A stretch of DNA of 64,000 bases from Planomonospora parontospora (GCA_014647935.1 BMQD01000001.1:620001-684000); one strand, 5' to 3'; positions 20,627 through 29,403 are shown, counted from the first letter of the stretch. Numbers and translations: made by a program. The notes: generated by a model not told the origin, from the letters alone.

Positions 20627-21675
20627 TCGTTCCTCCTGTGCCGGTGCGTGCCGGGGGCGCCGGCCGGTGCCGGCGGCGGGTCGAACGGGATCACCAGGAC
20701 GGTGACGTTGTCGCGGCCGCCCGCCGCGAGCGCGTGCCGCACCAGGGCGCGGGCGGCCTCCAGCGGCGCGGTCCCGGCGGTGAAGGGGGCCAGGGCGGCG
20801 GCCTCGCGCAGGTAGCCCCAGAGGCCGTCGCTGCACACCACGACCGCGCCGGAGTCCCGCGGGGCGAACGTGCGGACGCGGGCCCCGACCTCGCCCGCGT
20901 CCGCTCCCAGCCACGCCGACAGCACGCCGGGTGCGGCGGTGTCGTCCTCGGTGAGCAGCGCGGAGCCGGTGAGCGGCAGGCGGTCCTCCGGTACGGCGGG
21001 GCCGGCGGGCGGCACGGGCCGGGTGGGCACGGACCGGTCGGGGGAGCCGGGGACGTCGCGGGAGCCGGGGCCGGGCGGCCCGGAACGGAGCCAGTACGCC
21101 CGGCTGTCGCCCACCCAGCCGACGGTCACCCCGCCGGGTCCCACCACGGCGGAGACGTAGGTGCAGGCGGGCGCGTCGTCCGGGGAGGAGGCCAGCGCCG
21201 CCACCGCCGCCGCGGCACGCGCCGCGGCCGCCCGGGTGGCGGCCTCGGGGCCCGTCCCGGCGCCGAGCGCCTCCAGCAGTACGGCGGCGCCGGTCGAGGC
21301 GGCCGCCGACGAGGCCTCGTCCGCCCGGGGCGAGGACGACACGCCGTCGCAGACGACGCCGACCGTCAGGCCGCCCCGGGCCGGTCCTCCCGCCGGTCCG
21401 GCCGCGGCCAGCACCATCGCGTCCTCGTTGCGGGCGTGCCGCAGCCCCCGGTCGCTCACCCCCGCCGCGCCGCCCGCCGTCGTCTCGGCGTGGTCGCGCC
21501 CGGTGGGCTGCTTCAGGCCGCAGCGCTCGCAGTAGCCGTCCGGGTCCACCGGCGCGGGTCCGCACCGCGCGCACCGGGCCGAGGAGAGCTCGCGGCCGCA
21601 CTGCTCGCAGAAGAGATCGCCGGGCAGCACGCCCGCACCGCAGTACGGGCAGAACCCTCCGGCACGGCCCGTCAC
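20623..21675 (-). CDS. PP2C-family Ser/Thr phosphatase with N-terminal zinc ribbons
   Basis: A 350-residue protein. The first 60 residues carry several CxxC pairs (FCPYCGAG, FCEQCGRE, RCARCGPAP, YCERCG), i.e. tandem zinc ribbons. The PP2C domain follows with intact motifs: SDRGLRHARNEDAM, VVCDGVSSSPRADEAS, VGWVGDSRAYWL, VVCSDGLWGYL and GRDNVTVLVIPFD, so catalysis should be preserved. A Pro/Gly/Arg-rich insert lies between the third and fourth blocks. GTG 21675 overlaps the pknG stop (GTGA). Placed directly after the kinase it is the obvious antagonist of PknG phosphorylation. Confidence 0.9.
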   Translation of the reverse strand: MTGRAGGFCPYCGAGVLPGDLFCEQCGRELSSARCARCGPAPVDPDGYCERCGLKQPTGRDHAETTAGGAAGVSDRGLRHARNEDAMVLAAAGPAGGPARGGLTVGVVCDGVSSSPRADEASSAAASTGAAVLLEALGAGTGPEAATRAAAARAAAAVAALASSPDDAPACTYVSAVVGPGGVTVGWVGDSRAYWLRSGPPGPGSRDVPGSPDRSVPTRPVPPAGPAVPEDRLPLTGSALLTEDDTAAPGVLSAWLGADAGEVGARVRTFAPRDSGAVVVCSDGLWGYLREAAALAPFTAGTAPLEAARALVRHALAAGGRDNVTVLVIPFDPPPAPAGAPGTHRHRRND

Positions 21676-24008
21676 AGCATCGTCCGGGGGCGGGTGGCGT
21701 TGGCGCGGTCGATCAGCGCGTGCCGTTCGGCGGTGGTGGCCGCGCCCCGGGCGAGCCCGCGGTAGAGGCGTTCCAGCTCCCGGCGGAGCGCGCGTTCGGT
21801 GAACGGCACGCCCAGGACCGTCCCGGAGCCGCGGCCGCCACCGGACCCGAGCCACTCCAGCGCCCTCTCCAGCACCTCGGTGGCCAGTTCCCCCCGGCGG
21901 CGCGGGTCCAGGTCGGCCAGGTCGTCCAGGCGCGCGCCGATCCCGGCGAGCGCCGCGGCGTCCAGCGCGGCGGGGTCCCGCTCCCGTACGGCCGCCGCCA
22001 CGCAGGCCAGGCGCGCCGCGACGAAGTGGCTGGAGCTCGGCGGCACCCCGTCGAGGACCGCGACCGCCCCGTCCGGGTCGCCCGCCGCCAGCCGGTTCCT
22101 GGCCAGCCCGAAGGACGCGCTCACGTAGGAGCGGTCGGTGCGCTGCACCGTCTCGTAGCGGCGCGCCGCCGCCCGCGGATCCCCGGCGCACTCCAGGCAG
22201 AAGGCGAGGGCCAGCCGGGGCGCGCACTCGCCGGGCAGGAGGTCGTAGCACCGGTCGAAGATCGCGGTGGCCTTGGCGAGGTCGCCCGAGACGAGCTCGT
22301 GCACGCCCCGGCACCACAGGACCCGCCAGTCGCCCGGCAGTTCGGCGGCGGCCCGGACGAGCAGGGCGTCCGTCTCCCCGGCGCCGTGCTCGGCGCTCAT
22401 CCGGGCGAGGGCGAGCAGGGTCTCGGGGGTGTGCGGCGTGGAGCCGAGCATGGCGGTCAGCTCGCCGGGGGTGCGGGCGGTGAGCCCGGACAGGAAGGGG
22501 GTGGCCGGGTCGGCGGGGTCGGCCAGCGGGACCGGCAGCGCGGCCGCGGCGGCGGCGCGCTCCAGCGGGACGAGCGCGCGCCCGCCGCCGGGCGCGGCCA
22601 GGGCGGTCCCGGCCGCGATCCGCTCGGGGCCGAACAGGACGGACGGCGCCGGGTAGGGGACGCCGTCCTCGGCGGCGCGCACCTCCCGCAGGACCCCCAC
22701 CAGCTGGTCGGCCATCTCCTCGGCCCCGGCGAAGCGGGCGGTGGGGGAGGGCGCGGTCGCCCTGAGCAGGAAGCGGTGGAAGGATTCGTTCCGGACGGCC
22801 GGCGGGAGATCCTCCAGGGCGGGGACGGGCGCCTCGGCGCCACCGGAGACCGGGCTGAAGGGGATGGACAGCACCGCCAGCGTCCGGCCCACGGTGTAGA
22901 GGTCGGAGGCGACCGAAGGACCCTCGGAGGCGATCTCCGGAGCCTGGTAGCCGACGGTGCCGTAGACGGCGCTGTCGGAGTCGCCGATCATCCGGACCGC
23001 GCCGAGATCGATGATCTTCAGTTCGCGGCCGACCTGGATCACGTTGGCGGGCTTGAGGTCGCAGTAGAGCATCCCCCGCTCGTGCAGGTAGCCGAGGGCG
23101 CGCAGGATCTCCAGCGCGTACGGGATCGCCTGGCGCAGCGGCAGGGCCTCGGCGGCGCCGGTCTCCCGCAGCCGGCGGCGGAGCAGGTCGTGCAGGGACT
23201 CGCCGCCGATGTACTCCATGACGAGGTATCCGGCCATCCGCCCGGCGGCCGGGCCGGTGCCGGGCTCGCGGTGCCGGACGAAGTTGAAGATCTTGACGAT
23301 GTTCGGGTGGTCCACCCCGGTCAGGAAGCGGCGTTCGGCCTCCGCCACGGCCAGCGCCTCGGCGTCGTTGGTGTTCAGCAGGCCCTTGAGGACCACCCAC
23401 CGGCCGTCGAGGTTGCGGTCGGCGGCCAGGTAGACCCAGCCGAGCCCGCCGTGCGCCAGGCAGCCCTTCACCTCGTACTGCCCGGCGACCAGGTCGCCCT
23501 CGCGCAGCTTGGGGGTGAAGGAGAACGGGGTGCCGTCGTGCGGGCAGAACCCCTCGGTACGGCCCGGCCGGCCGTCGCGGCTCCGGCCGACGGGCCTGCC
23601 GCAGCCGGGCGCGCCGCAGAACCTGCGGTCCTCCGGCACCTGGGGGTCGTGCAGCACCACCGCCGCCGGGTCCCGGTAGAGCACGGGGGGCACTTCGGCC
23701 AGCCCGGTGCCCAGCAGGCCCGGCCGGGACCCGCCGGTGCCCCGTGTCCCGCGGCTCGCGGCGGTACCGGTCCCGTGGCGCCCGGCCGAGGGGATGGTGA
23801 CGGGTGTGGAGCCGGCGGGCCCCGGGGGAGGAGGGGCCGCGGGAGGCGGCGGGGACGGGGCGGGTGCGGGCCGGGACTGTGGCCGGGGCTGGGCCTGGGG
23901 CTGGGGTTGGGGCTGCGGCCGTGGCCGTGGCTGCGCGGCGTGGCCGCACAGGTCGCAGTAGCCGTCCTCGACGGTTCCCGAGCAGTCCGGCCGGGTGCAA
24001 CCGGTCAT
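21672..24008 (-). CDS. pknG: PknG-type Ser/Thr protein kinase with rubredoxin-like and TPR domains
   Basis: A 778-residue protein. It begins with a ribbon (CTRPDCSGTVEDGYCDLCG) and a Pro/Gln/Arg-rich linker. It then has the rubredoxin-like metal site characteristic of PknG (FCGAPGCGRPVGRSRDG, EGFCPHDGTPFSF). The kinase domain has CLAHGGLGWVYLA, VVLKGLL (Lys), MLYCDLKPANVI and IIDLGAVRMI (DLG in place of DFG, as in PknG). The last ~280 residues are helical TPR-like repeats. Mycobacterial PknG responds to amino-acid supply and controls 2-oxoglutarate metabolism through GarA. Neighbouring glnX, glnH, FHA and phosphatase genes support the same role. ATG 24008 overlaps the upstream gene's stop. 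Confidence 0.93.
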   Translation of the reverse strand: MTGCTRPDCSGTVEDGYCDLCGHAAQPRPRPQPQPQPQAQPRPQSRPAPAPSPPPPAAPPPPGPAGSTPVTIPSAGRHGTGTAASRGTRGTGGSRPGLLGTGLAEVPPVLYRDPAAVVLHDPQVPEDRRFCGAPGCGRPVGRSRDGRPGRTEGFCPHDGTPFSFTPKLREGDLVAGQYEVKGCLAHGGLGWVYLAADRNLDGRWVVLKGLLNTNDAEALAVAEAERRFLTGVDHPNIVKIFNFVRHREPGTGPAAGRMAGYLVMEYIGGESLHDLLRRRLRETGAAEALPLRQAIPYALEILRALGYLHERGMLYCDLKPANVIQVGRELKIIDLGAVRMIGDSDSAVYGTVGYQAPEIASEGPSVASDLYTVGRTLAVLSIPFSPVSGGAEAPVPALEDLPPAVRNESFHRFLLRATAPSPTARFAGAEEMADQLVGVLREVRAAEDGVPYPAPSVLFGPERIAAGTALAAPGGGRALVPLERAAAAAALPVPLADPADPATPFLSGLTARTPGELTAMLGSTPHTPETLLALARMSAEHGAGETDALLVRAAAELPGDWRVLWCRGVHELVSGDLAKATAIFDRCYDLLPGECAPRLALAFCLECAGDPRAAARRYETVQRTDRSYVSASFGLARNRLAAGDPDGAVAVLDGVPPSSSHFVAARLACVAAAVRERDPAALDAAALAGIGARLDDLADLDPRRRGELATEVLERALEWLGSGGGRGSGTVLGVPFTERALRRELERLYRGLARGAATTAERHALIDRANATRPRTML

Positions 24009-25333
24009 GGGGCGCCTCCCTCGATCGCGCGCCGGTATCCCGTCACGGCCACCGTCGCCCGCCGCAGGTCGCAGGGGGCGGTCCGGAGCAGGTCGTAGGC
24101 CTGCCGGTGCAGGCGGTCCAGCACGGGGTCCTCGGCCCGGCCGAGCCGTACGGCCTTGGCCCGGAAGGCCTCCAGCCGCCCGCGGAGCTCGTCGCGGCGC
24201 GCGAGCAGTTCGCGCAGTTCCGCGATGGCGCGTTCCGCCTGCCGCAGGGCCTGCTCGGCGTCTCGTTCGAGGCCGGCCAGGAGCTCGGCCCGCGCCAGCC
24301 ACCGGCGGCCGCCCTCGCCTCCCGGGCCGCCGGCCGAGTCCTCCGAGTGGCGGTCCGAGCCCTCCGAAAGGCCCTCCGAACGGCCCTCCGAAGCCTCCGG
24401 GCCGCCGTCCGGGCCGCGCGCGCCGCCGGCGGGGTCCGGGCCGCCCGTACGGGGTCCCGTACCGGGTCGGTCCAGCGCGGTCAGCCGGTCACGCAGGAGC
24501 GGGGCCAGGCAGGGCAGGGCGGGCAGTGCCGGAGAGGCGATCTTCACCAGCACGAGGTCGCGGGTCCGGCGGGCCTCCTCCTCTGCCTCGGCCACCCGGC
24601 CGACGAGCAGCCCCAGCGCCTCGCGGTGCGCGCCGTACCCCCGCCGGAGCGCCGTCGCGCGCTCCGCCCGCTCGCGCAGGCGCCCCGCGGTGGCGGCGGT
24701 GCGCTCCACGGCCCCGGCCTGCCCGCGGCCGGAGCCGAGCGGATCGCCGCGGAGCTCCCCCCGGAGCCGTTCGATCTCCCGCTCGCACGCGTCCAGCTCG
24801 GGATCGCCGTCCCCGAGCCCGCGCAGCAGCCCCCGGGCCGCGGCCGCCGCGGCCGCCGCGGTGTCGAGCCCGGGGAGCACCGCGCTCCAGACCGCGTCCA
24901 CGTCCGCGACCAGGGCGGTGACATCGCGGAAGGCGGCGTCCATCGCGGCCACCGCCCCGTCCAGGGTGAGGCGCTCGCCGGGCGAGGCCAGCAGCGACCG
25001 GCGCTCCACCGGCCGGGCCTCGGGCGCGAGGCGGACGGCGGGTCCGGTGAGCAGCCCGGTCAGCTCCGCCAGCTCGGCCGCCCCGAGCCTGCGACGGCTC
25101 CCGGCGATCCGCTCGGCCCGGTCGAGGACCTCCCGGTAGGCGTCCAGCAGGGTCCAGAGCAGGGCCGCGCGGCGCTCGGCGTCCGCCCAGCGCCGCGCGG
25201 TCTCCCCGTGCAGCGCGGAACCGCCCAGCAGCCGGAACACGGTGTGCGCGTCCAGGTCCAGGACGTCGCCGGAGATGCGGTCCCGCTCCTCGCGGCGGAC
25301 CCGGAGGGCGTGCTGGACGCCTTCGGCGCTCAT
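24005..25333 (-). CDS. Uncharacterised coiled-coil protein, first gene of the pknG operon
   Basis: A 442-residue soluble protein made mostly of long charged helices (ALHGETARRWADAERRAA, CEREIERLRGEL, DAEQALRQAERAIAELREL, RDELRGRLEAFRAKAV). A Ser/Glu/Gly-rich disordered stretch (SEGRSEGLSEGSDRHSEDS) lies around residues 310-335. I recognise no family. Its stop overlaps the pknG start (ATGA). ATG 25333 is my choice; an in-frame ATG at 25420 preceded by AAAGAG would add 29 residues. It may act as a helical scaffold for the kinase system. Confidence 0.7.
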   Translation of the reverse strand: MSAEGVQHALRVRREERDRISGDVLDLDAHTVFRLLGGSALHGETARRWADAERRAALLWTLLDAYREVLDRAERIAGSRRRLGAAELAELTGLLTGPAVRLAPEARPVERRSLLASPGERLTLDGAVAAMDAAFRDVTALVADVDAVWSAVLPGLDTAAAAAAAARGLLRGLGDGDPELDACEREIERLRGELRGDPLGSGRGQAGAVERTAATAGRLRERAERATALRRGYGAHREALGLLVGRVAEAEEEARRTRDLVLVKIASPALPALPCLAPLLRDRLTALDRPGTGPRTGGPDPAGGARGPDGGPEASEGRSEGLSEGSDRHSEDSAGGPGGEGGRRWLARAELLAGLERDAEQALRQAERAIAELRELLARRDELRGRLEAFRAKAVRLGRAEDPVLDRLHRQAYDLLRTAPCDLRRATVAVTGYRRAIEGGAP

Positions 25334-25452
25334 CGGCGGCCCGGCCGCCCCTGGACTCCCGGTCAACGGTCCCCGTACCTTCCCGTGCGCGAGGCCCCCG
25401 TGGAAAGTGTGGTTCTTCATCCGCTCTTTACCCGTTGACGAAGGATCGCAGT

Positions 25453-25463
25453 GGAAAGTTTCC
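25453..25463. promoter_or_regulatory. Short palindrome upstream of the pknG operon
   Basis: GGAAA-G-TTTCC is a perfect inverted repeat 120 bases upstream of the proposed start of the first gene, and 33 bases from the alternative start. It lies in the divergent region shared with the monooxygenase gene. It may be an operator; evidence is positional only. Confidence 0.25.
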
Positions 25464-25612
25464 GAACCGGGATGTTCGCGGCGCCGCCGGGGAGCCCGGC
25501 GCGGTTCCCCGTGTCCCCCGTGTCCCGGAGGGGACCGGCCGCCGGGATCACTAGCATCGTCGGCGGGTCGTTCCGCGACCGCGTCCCGCCGTCCACCAGC
25601 AGAGGAGAACCG

Positions 25613-25945
25613 ATGATCTTCATCACCGCCAAGTTCCGCGTGCTGCCCGAGTCCGCCGACCGGTGGCCCGAGATCACCCGGGAGTTCACGGAGGCGACCC
25701 GCGCCGAACCGGGCTGCCTGTGGTTCGACTGGTCCCGGAGCGTCGACGACCCGGTCGAGTACGTCCTGGTGGAGGCGTTCCGCGACGACGAGGCCGGGGC
25801 CGCGCACGTGGGGTCCGAGCACTTCCGGCAGGCGCAGCGGACGCTGCCGCCCCACCTCGCCGCCACGCCCCGGATCGTCAACACCACGATCCCGCAGGAC
25901 GACTGGTCCCTCCTCGGCGAGATGGCCGTGCCCGAGCGGGACTGA
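25613..25945 (+). CDS. Antibiotic biosynthesis monooxygenase (ABM) domain protein
   Basis: A 110-residue protein with the ferredoxin-like ABM fold: IFITAKFRVLPESADRWPEITREFTEATRAEPGCLWFDWSRS, then DPVEYVLVEAFRDDEAGAAHVGSEHFRQAQ. Members are dimeric cofactor-free oxygenases or quinone-handling enzymes such as YgiN; the substrate cannot be read. ATG 25613 has AGAGGAGAAC directly upstream. It is a single gene followed by a hairpin terminator. Confidence 0.88.
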   Translation: MIFITAKFRVLPESADRWPEITREFTEATRAEPGCLWFDWSRSVDDPVEYVLVEAFRDDEAGAAHVGSEHFRQAQRTLPPHLAATPRIVNTTIPQDDWSLLGEMAVPERD

Positions 25946-25947
25946 AT

Positions 25948-25968
25948 CCCCCTCCCGCGAAGAGGGGG
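25948..25968 (+). terminator. Hairpin terminator after the ABM gene
   Basis: CCCCCTC (25948-25954), loop CCGCGAA, GAGGGGG (25962-25968); starts 3 bases after the stop codon. There is no T-tract. Confidence 0.6.
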
Positions 25969-26236
25969 TGTCCTCCTCCGGCGACGTTTCCCCACCGCTC
26001 CGCCTGCGGTGATATCCGTTCCGGTATCCATCGGATGCGTTTACCGGTATTGGACACGAACCGCCAGGTCTGGTCTGCTGTCCCGTGTGATCAGCGGGCG
26101 GTGCGGGAGCCGCCGGGGCGGGGGCCGTCACACGTCATGGGACGGCTCCGTCCCCCAGGTCGGCGGGCATCGCGTGGACTCACCGCGAATCCCGTCCCAC
26201 GGGCCCGCCCATGACTTCCCAGTCGCAGGAGGAACG

Positions 26237-26353
26237 ATGCACGTGGTCGTCGCGAGCCGGTTCACGGCCGCGCCGCCGTCCGGAGAGGCCCGTCGGCGTC
26301 CCGGGACCCGGAGGGCGGCCGGTGGGGGCACCGGCGCCGGTGCCGCCGGATGA
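26237..26353 (+). CDS. Short ORF translationally coupled to the penicillin-binding protein gene
   Basis: A 38-codon ORF starting with ATG at 26237 directly behind a strong ribosome site (AGGAGGAACG). It encodes MHVVVASRFTAAPPSGEARR and an Arg/Gly/Ala-rich tail. Its TGA overlaps the ATG of the penicillin-binding protein at 26350 (ATGA), and that ATG has no ribosome site of its own. This suggests that ribosomes reach the large gene through the short ORF. The peptide resembles no family I know; a regulatory leader is inference. Confidence 0.5.
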   Translation: MHVVVASRFTAAPPSGEARRRPGTRRAAGGGTGAGAAG

Positions 26354-28698
26354 ACATCTTCGGAGAGCCGGGGGCGGTCCCCCCGGAGAAGCGGCCCGGG
26401 GCCCGGACGGCGGCGCGGTCGACGGCGCGGACGCGGACGGGGGCGGGGTCCGGTGTCATGCGCCTGGCCCAGGCGGCGGTGGCCGCGGGGGTGCTGGCCG
26501 CGGCCCTGGCCCTGCCCGCCGTGGGCGGCGCCGGGGCGCTGGTGGTCACCGCCTCGGACGAGCTGAACCTCAGGCCGGTGGACCTGCCGGAGCCGCCGCT
26601 GGCGGAGAAGACGACCGTCCTGGACGCCAGGGGCAACCAGATCGCGCAGTTCTACGAGGAGTACCGCGAGGTCGTTCCGCTCGCCGAGGTGGCCCCGGTG
26701 ATGCGGACGGCGATCATCGCGATCGAGGACGACCGCTTCTACGAGCACGGCCCGATCGACATCGAGGGGACCATCCGGGCCCTGGCGAAGAACCTCACCT
26801 CCGGCGGGGTGAGCCAGGGCGGTTCCAGCATCACCCAGCAGTACGTCAAGCAGGTGCTGCTCAACACGGCCGTCACCGACGAGGAGAAGAACAAGGCGCT
26901 GGAGGCCAGCTACGCGCGCAAGCTCAACGAGCTGCGCCACGCGCTGGCCGTCGAGCAGAAGTACTCCAAGGACCAGATCCTGGAGAAGTACCTGAACATC
27001 GCCTACTTCGGGGCGGGGGCCAACGGCGTCGAGGCGGCGGCCAAGCGGTTCTTCGGGATCCCGGCGGCCGAGCTCGACCTGGCGCAGGCGGCGACCCTCG
27101 CGGCGGCCGTGCAGCTGCCCAACGCCACCGACCCCGAAGGGGGCAGGAAGAACCGCAAGCGGCTGCTGGACCGGCGCAACGTCGTGCTCGACCGGATGGC
27201 GGAGCTCGGCAGGATCACCCCGCAGGAGGCCGCGAAGGCCAAGACCAGGAAGCTGGGGTACCGGGGCACGCCGCTGCCCGGCGGGTGCGAGGCCAGCCCG
27301 TACCCCTACTTCTGCATGTACGTGCGCCACGAGATCCTCGGCAACCCGAGCTTCGAGAAGACCGAGAGCGCCCGGGCCCGGTTCCTCAACCGCGGCGGCC
27401 TGACGATCAGGACCACGCTGGAACCCCGGATGCAGGCCGCGGCGGAGAAGGCGATCAGGGCGCGGGTGCACGCCTCGGACGAACCGGTCGCCGCCCAGGC
27501 CCTGGTCCAGCCGGGCACGGGGATGATCAGAGCGATGGCAGCCAGCCGCGAGTACGGCACCTCCCGGCGCAGGAACGAGATCTCCTACAACGTCGTGGCC
27601 GACGCCGCGCACGGCGGGGGCATCGGCTTCCAGCCGGGCTCGACGTTCAAGACCTTCACGCTGATCGAGGCGCTGAAGAAGGGCATGAAGCTCGACGACG
27701 GTCTCACCGCGGGCGCGGGCTACCGCGCGCCCGCCTACTCGACCTTCAAGGACTGCAAGGGCGGCAACGTCGGCGACCCGACGCACACCATCACCAACGA
27801 CGAGGGGTCGCCCGGCTTCAAGACGCTGCGCACGGGCACCTGGAGCTCGGTCAACACCTTCTTCCTGGTGCTGGAGGAGCGCGTGGGCCTGTGCGACACC
27901 GTGCGGACGGCCAGGTCGCTGGGGATCAAGCGCGCCGACGGCCGGCCGCTCCAGGAGGTGCAGACCTTCACCCTGGGCGTCAACGAGACGGACCCGGTCA
28001 CCGTCGCCGGCGCGTACGCCGCCATCGCGGCGCGCGGCAGGTACTGCAGGCCGATGGCGATCACCCGGATCACCGACCGGAACGGCAGGGCGACCGACCA
28101 CCGGCCCCAGTGCCGCCAGGCGCTGGACCCCGCGATCGCCGACGCCACCGCCGACGTCCTGTCCGGGGTGTTCACCAAGGGCACGATGCGGAGCGTGGGC
28201 GGGATCGGCCGGCCCGCCGCGGGCAAGACCGGCACCACCGACGACCACGCCACCGCCTGGTTCGCCGGGTTCACCCCCGACCTGGCCGGCGCGGTGAGCC
28301 TCGGGGACCCCCGGGGTTCGACGGCGCACAAGCTCCGCGGCGTGACCATCGGCGGACACTACTACGGCGCGGTCTTCGGGGCCTCCATCTCCGGCCCGAT
28401 CTGGAAGGACACCATGATGGCCGCGCTGAAGGGCGTCAGGGCCACCCCCTTCCACCCGGTCGACTCCGCCCGCTTCGGCGGCTGCGGCGCCGGCTGCGCC
28501 CCCCGGCCGCCCGTCTCCGACGCCGGCGAGGGACCCGGGAACGGCGACGGACCCGGGAACGGCGAGGGCCCGCCCGGGAACGGCGAGGGCCCGCCCGGGA
28601 ACGGCGAGCACGGACCGGGCCGCGGGCACGGACCGGGGCAGGGCCGAGGGCCGGGCGGGAACGGCGGGGCGAACGGACCGGGCGGAGGCGGCGGGTGA
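26350..28698 (+). CDS. Class A penicillin-binding protein (transglycosylase/transpeptidase)
   Basis: A 782-residue bifunctional peptidoglycan synthase. A Pro/Arg-rich cytoplasmic tail precedes one membrane segment (AAVAAGVLAAALALPAVGGAGALVV). The GT51 domain has AIEDDRFYEHGPIDIEGTIRA and GGSSITQQYVKQ. The transpeptidase domain has GSTFKTF (SxxK nucleophile), SSVN (SxN) and GKTGTTDD (KTG). The C-terminal ~60 residues are Gly/Pro/Asn/Glu repeats of the GNGEGPP type, typical of actinobacterial PBPs facing the wall. It appears to be expressed by coupling to the short ORF at 26237. Confidence 0.93.
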   Translation: MNIFGEPGAVPPEKRPGARTAARSTARTRTGAGSGVMRLAQAAVAAGVLAAALALPAVGGAGALVVTASDELNLRPVDLPEPPLAEKTTVLDARGNQIAQFYEEYREVVPLAEVAPVMRTAIIAIEDDRFYEHGPIDIEGTIRALAKNLTSGGVSQGGSSITQQYVKQVLLNTAVTDEEKNKALEASYARKLNELRHALAVEQKYSKDQILEKYLNIAYFGAGANGVEAAAKRFFGIPAAELDLAQAATLAAAVQLPNATDPEGGRKNRKRLLDRRNVVLDRMAELGRITPQEAAKAKTRKLGYRGTPLPGGCEASPYPYFCMYVRHEILGNPSFEKTESARARFLNRGGLTIRTTLEPRMQAAAEKAIRARVHASDEPVAAQALVQPGTGMIRAMAASREYGTSRRRNEISYNVVADAAHGGGIGFQPGSTFKTFTLIEALKKGMKLDDGLTAGAGYRAPAYSTFKDCKGGNVGDPTHTITNDEGSPGFKTLRTGTWSSVNTFFLVLEERVGLCDTVRTARSLGIKRADGRPLQEVQTFTLGVNETDPVTVAGAYAAIAARGRYCRPMAITRITDRNGRATDHRPQCRQALDPAIADATADVLSGVFTKGTMRSVGGIGRPAAGKTGTTDDHATAWFAGFTPDLAGAVSLGDPRGSTAHKLRGVTIGGHYYGAVFGASISGPIWKDTMMAALKGVRATPFHPVDSARFGGCGAGCAPRPPVSDAGEGPGNGDGPGNGEGPPGNGEGPPGNGEHGPGRGHGPGQGRGPGGNGGANGPGGGGG
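28540..28620 (+). repeat. Tandem repeat encoding the Gly/Asn/Pro tail of the penicillin-binding protein
   Basis: Copies of GGGAACGGCGAGGGCCCGCC (21-base period in the clearest part) encode successive GNGEGPP units near the C-terminus. The repeats stay in frame. Confidence 0.7.
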
Positions 28699-28717
28699 TC
28701 CCGCCCGCCTCCCTTCC

Positions 28718-28749
28718 TTGATCGATTCTTGATCGATCTTCGGTAGGGT
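28718..28749 (+). promoter_or_regulatory. Leaderless promoter with duplicated TTGATCGAT element
   Basis: TTGATCGAT occurs at 28718 and again at 28729, followed by TAGGGT (28744-28749) and 7 bases later by ATG 28757. The distance fits a transcription start at the A of ATG. Confidence 0.4.
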
Positions 28750-28756
28750 GCGCGTC

Positions 28757-29323
28757 ATGCAACGTCTGACCGGTTTGTTGATCGGCGCGGTTTTCGGCGC
28801 GGTCTTCGTGTTCGTGAACTCGCACCCGCCCCTCGATCCGACGATCGCCCTCGTCCTCCGGGTCGCCGCCTCCGCCGCCCTGGGGGGCGTCGTCCTCCTG
28901 TGGTTCACCGCCGTGCGGCGGGCCAGGACGACCGGCGTCGAACCGGTCGTCGCCGGAGGCCAGGCCGGCGGGAAGATGTTCGGCCTCGGCTTCGCGGTCA
29001 TCGCCGTGGCCGAGGTCGTCATGCTGTTCGGCGGCATCGCGGTGCTGCGCGCCCTGGACCGCCCGGTGGAGACCAACGTCGCCTGGATCGCCCTCGTCGT
29101 CGGCCTGCACTTCGTCGCCCTCGGGCCGGTCTGGAAGAACCGCACCATCATGCTGCCCGGGCTCGTCCTCACCGTGCTCGGCGCCGTCGGGCTCGCCATG
29201 ACCTTCACCTCGGCCGTGGAGTGGGTGCCCCTCGTCAGCGGGGTGCTGTCCGGCGTGACGCTGCTGGCCGGCTGCACGGCCTCCTCCTGGTCGGCCCTGT
29301 CCGTGCGGACGGGCGCCGCCTGA
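28757..29323 (+). CDS. Uncharacterised polytopic membrane protein
   Basis: A 188-residue protein with about six hydrophobic segments: LTGLLIGAVFGAVFVFV, VLRVAASAALGGVVLLWF, FGLGFAVIAVAEVVMLFGGIAVL, WIALVVGLHFVALGP, MLPGLVLTVLGAVGLAMTF and VSGVLSGVTLLAGC. No catalytic motif is seen. It looks like a member of the small four-to-six-helix membrane proteins common in actinomycetes. TAGGGT ends 7 bases before ATG 28757, so the message is probably leaderless; TTGATC is repeated twice just upstream. Confidence 0.75.
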   Translation: MQRLTGLLIGAVFGAVFVFVNSHPPLDPTIALVLRVAASAALGGVVLLWFTAVRRARTTGVEPVVAGGQAGGKMFGLGFAVIAVAEVVMLFGGIAVLRALDRPVETNVAWIALVVGLHFVALGPVWKNRTIMLPGLVLTVLGAVGLAMTFTSAVEWVPLVSGVLSGVTLLAGCTASSWSALSVRTGAA

Positions 29324-29403
29324 GCCCTCCGCCCCGCATCCCGGTCCACCGCTCCGGCAGCTCCCGCCGGGCCGGGCTCGGGCGCGGCGGGCCGCGCCGT
29401 CCG

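Noticed and set aside
26128-29349. Minus-strand frame of over 1000 codons opposite the penicillin-binding protein
   Set aside because: No motifs and typical antisense composition. Plus-strand GT51 and transpeptidase motifs are complete.
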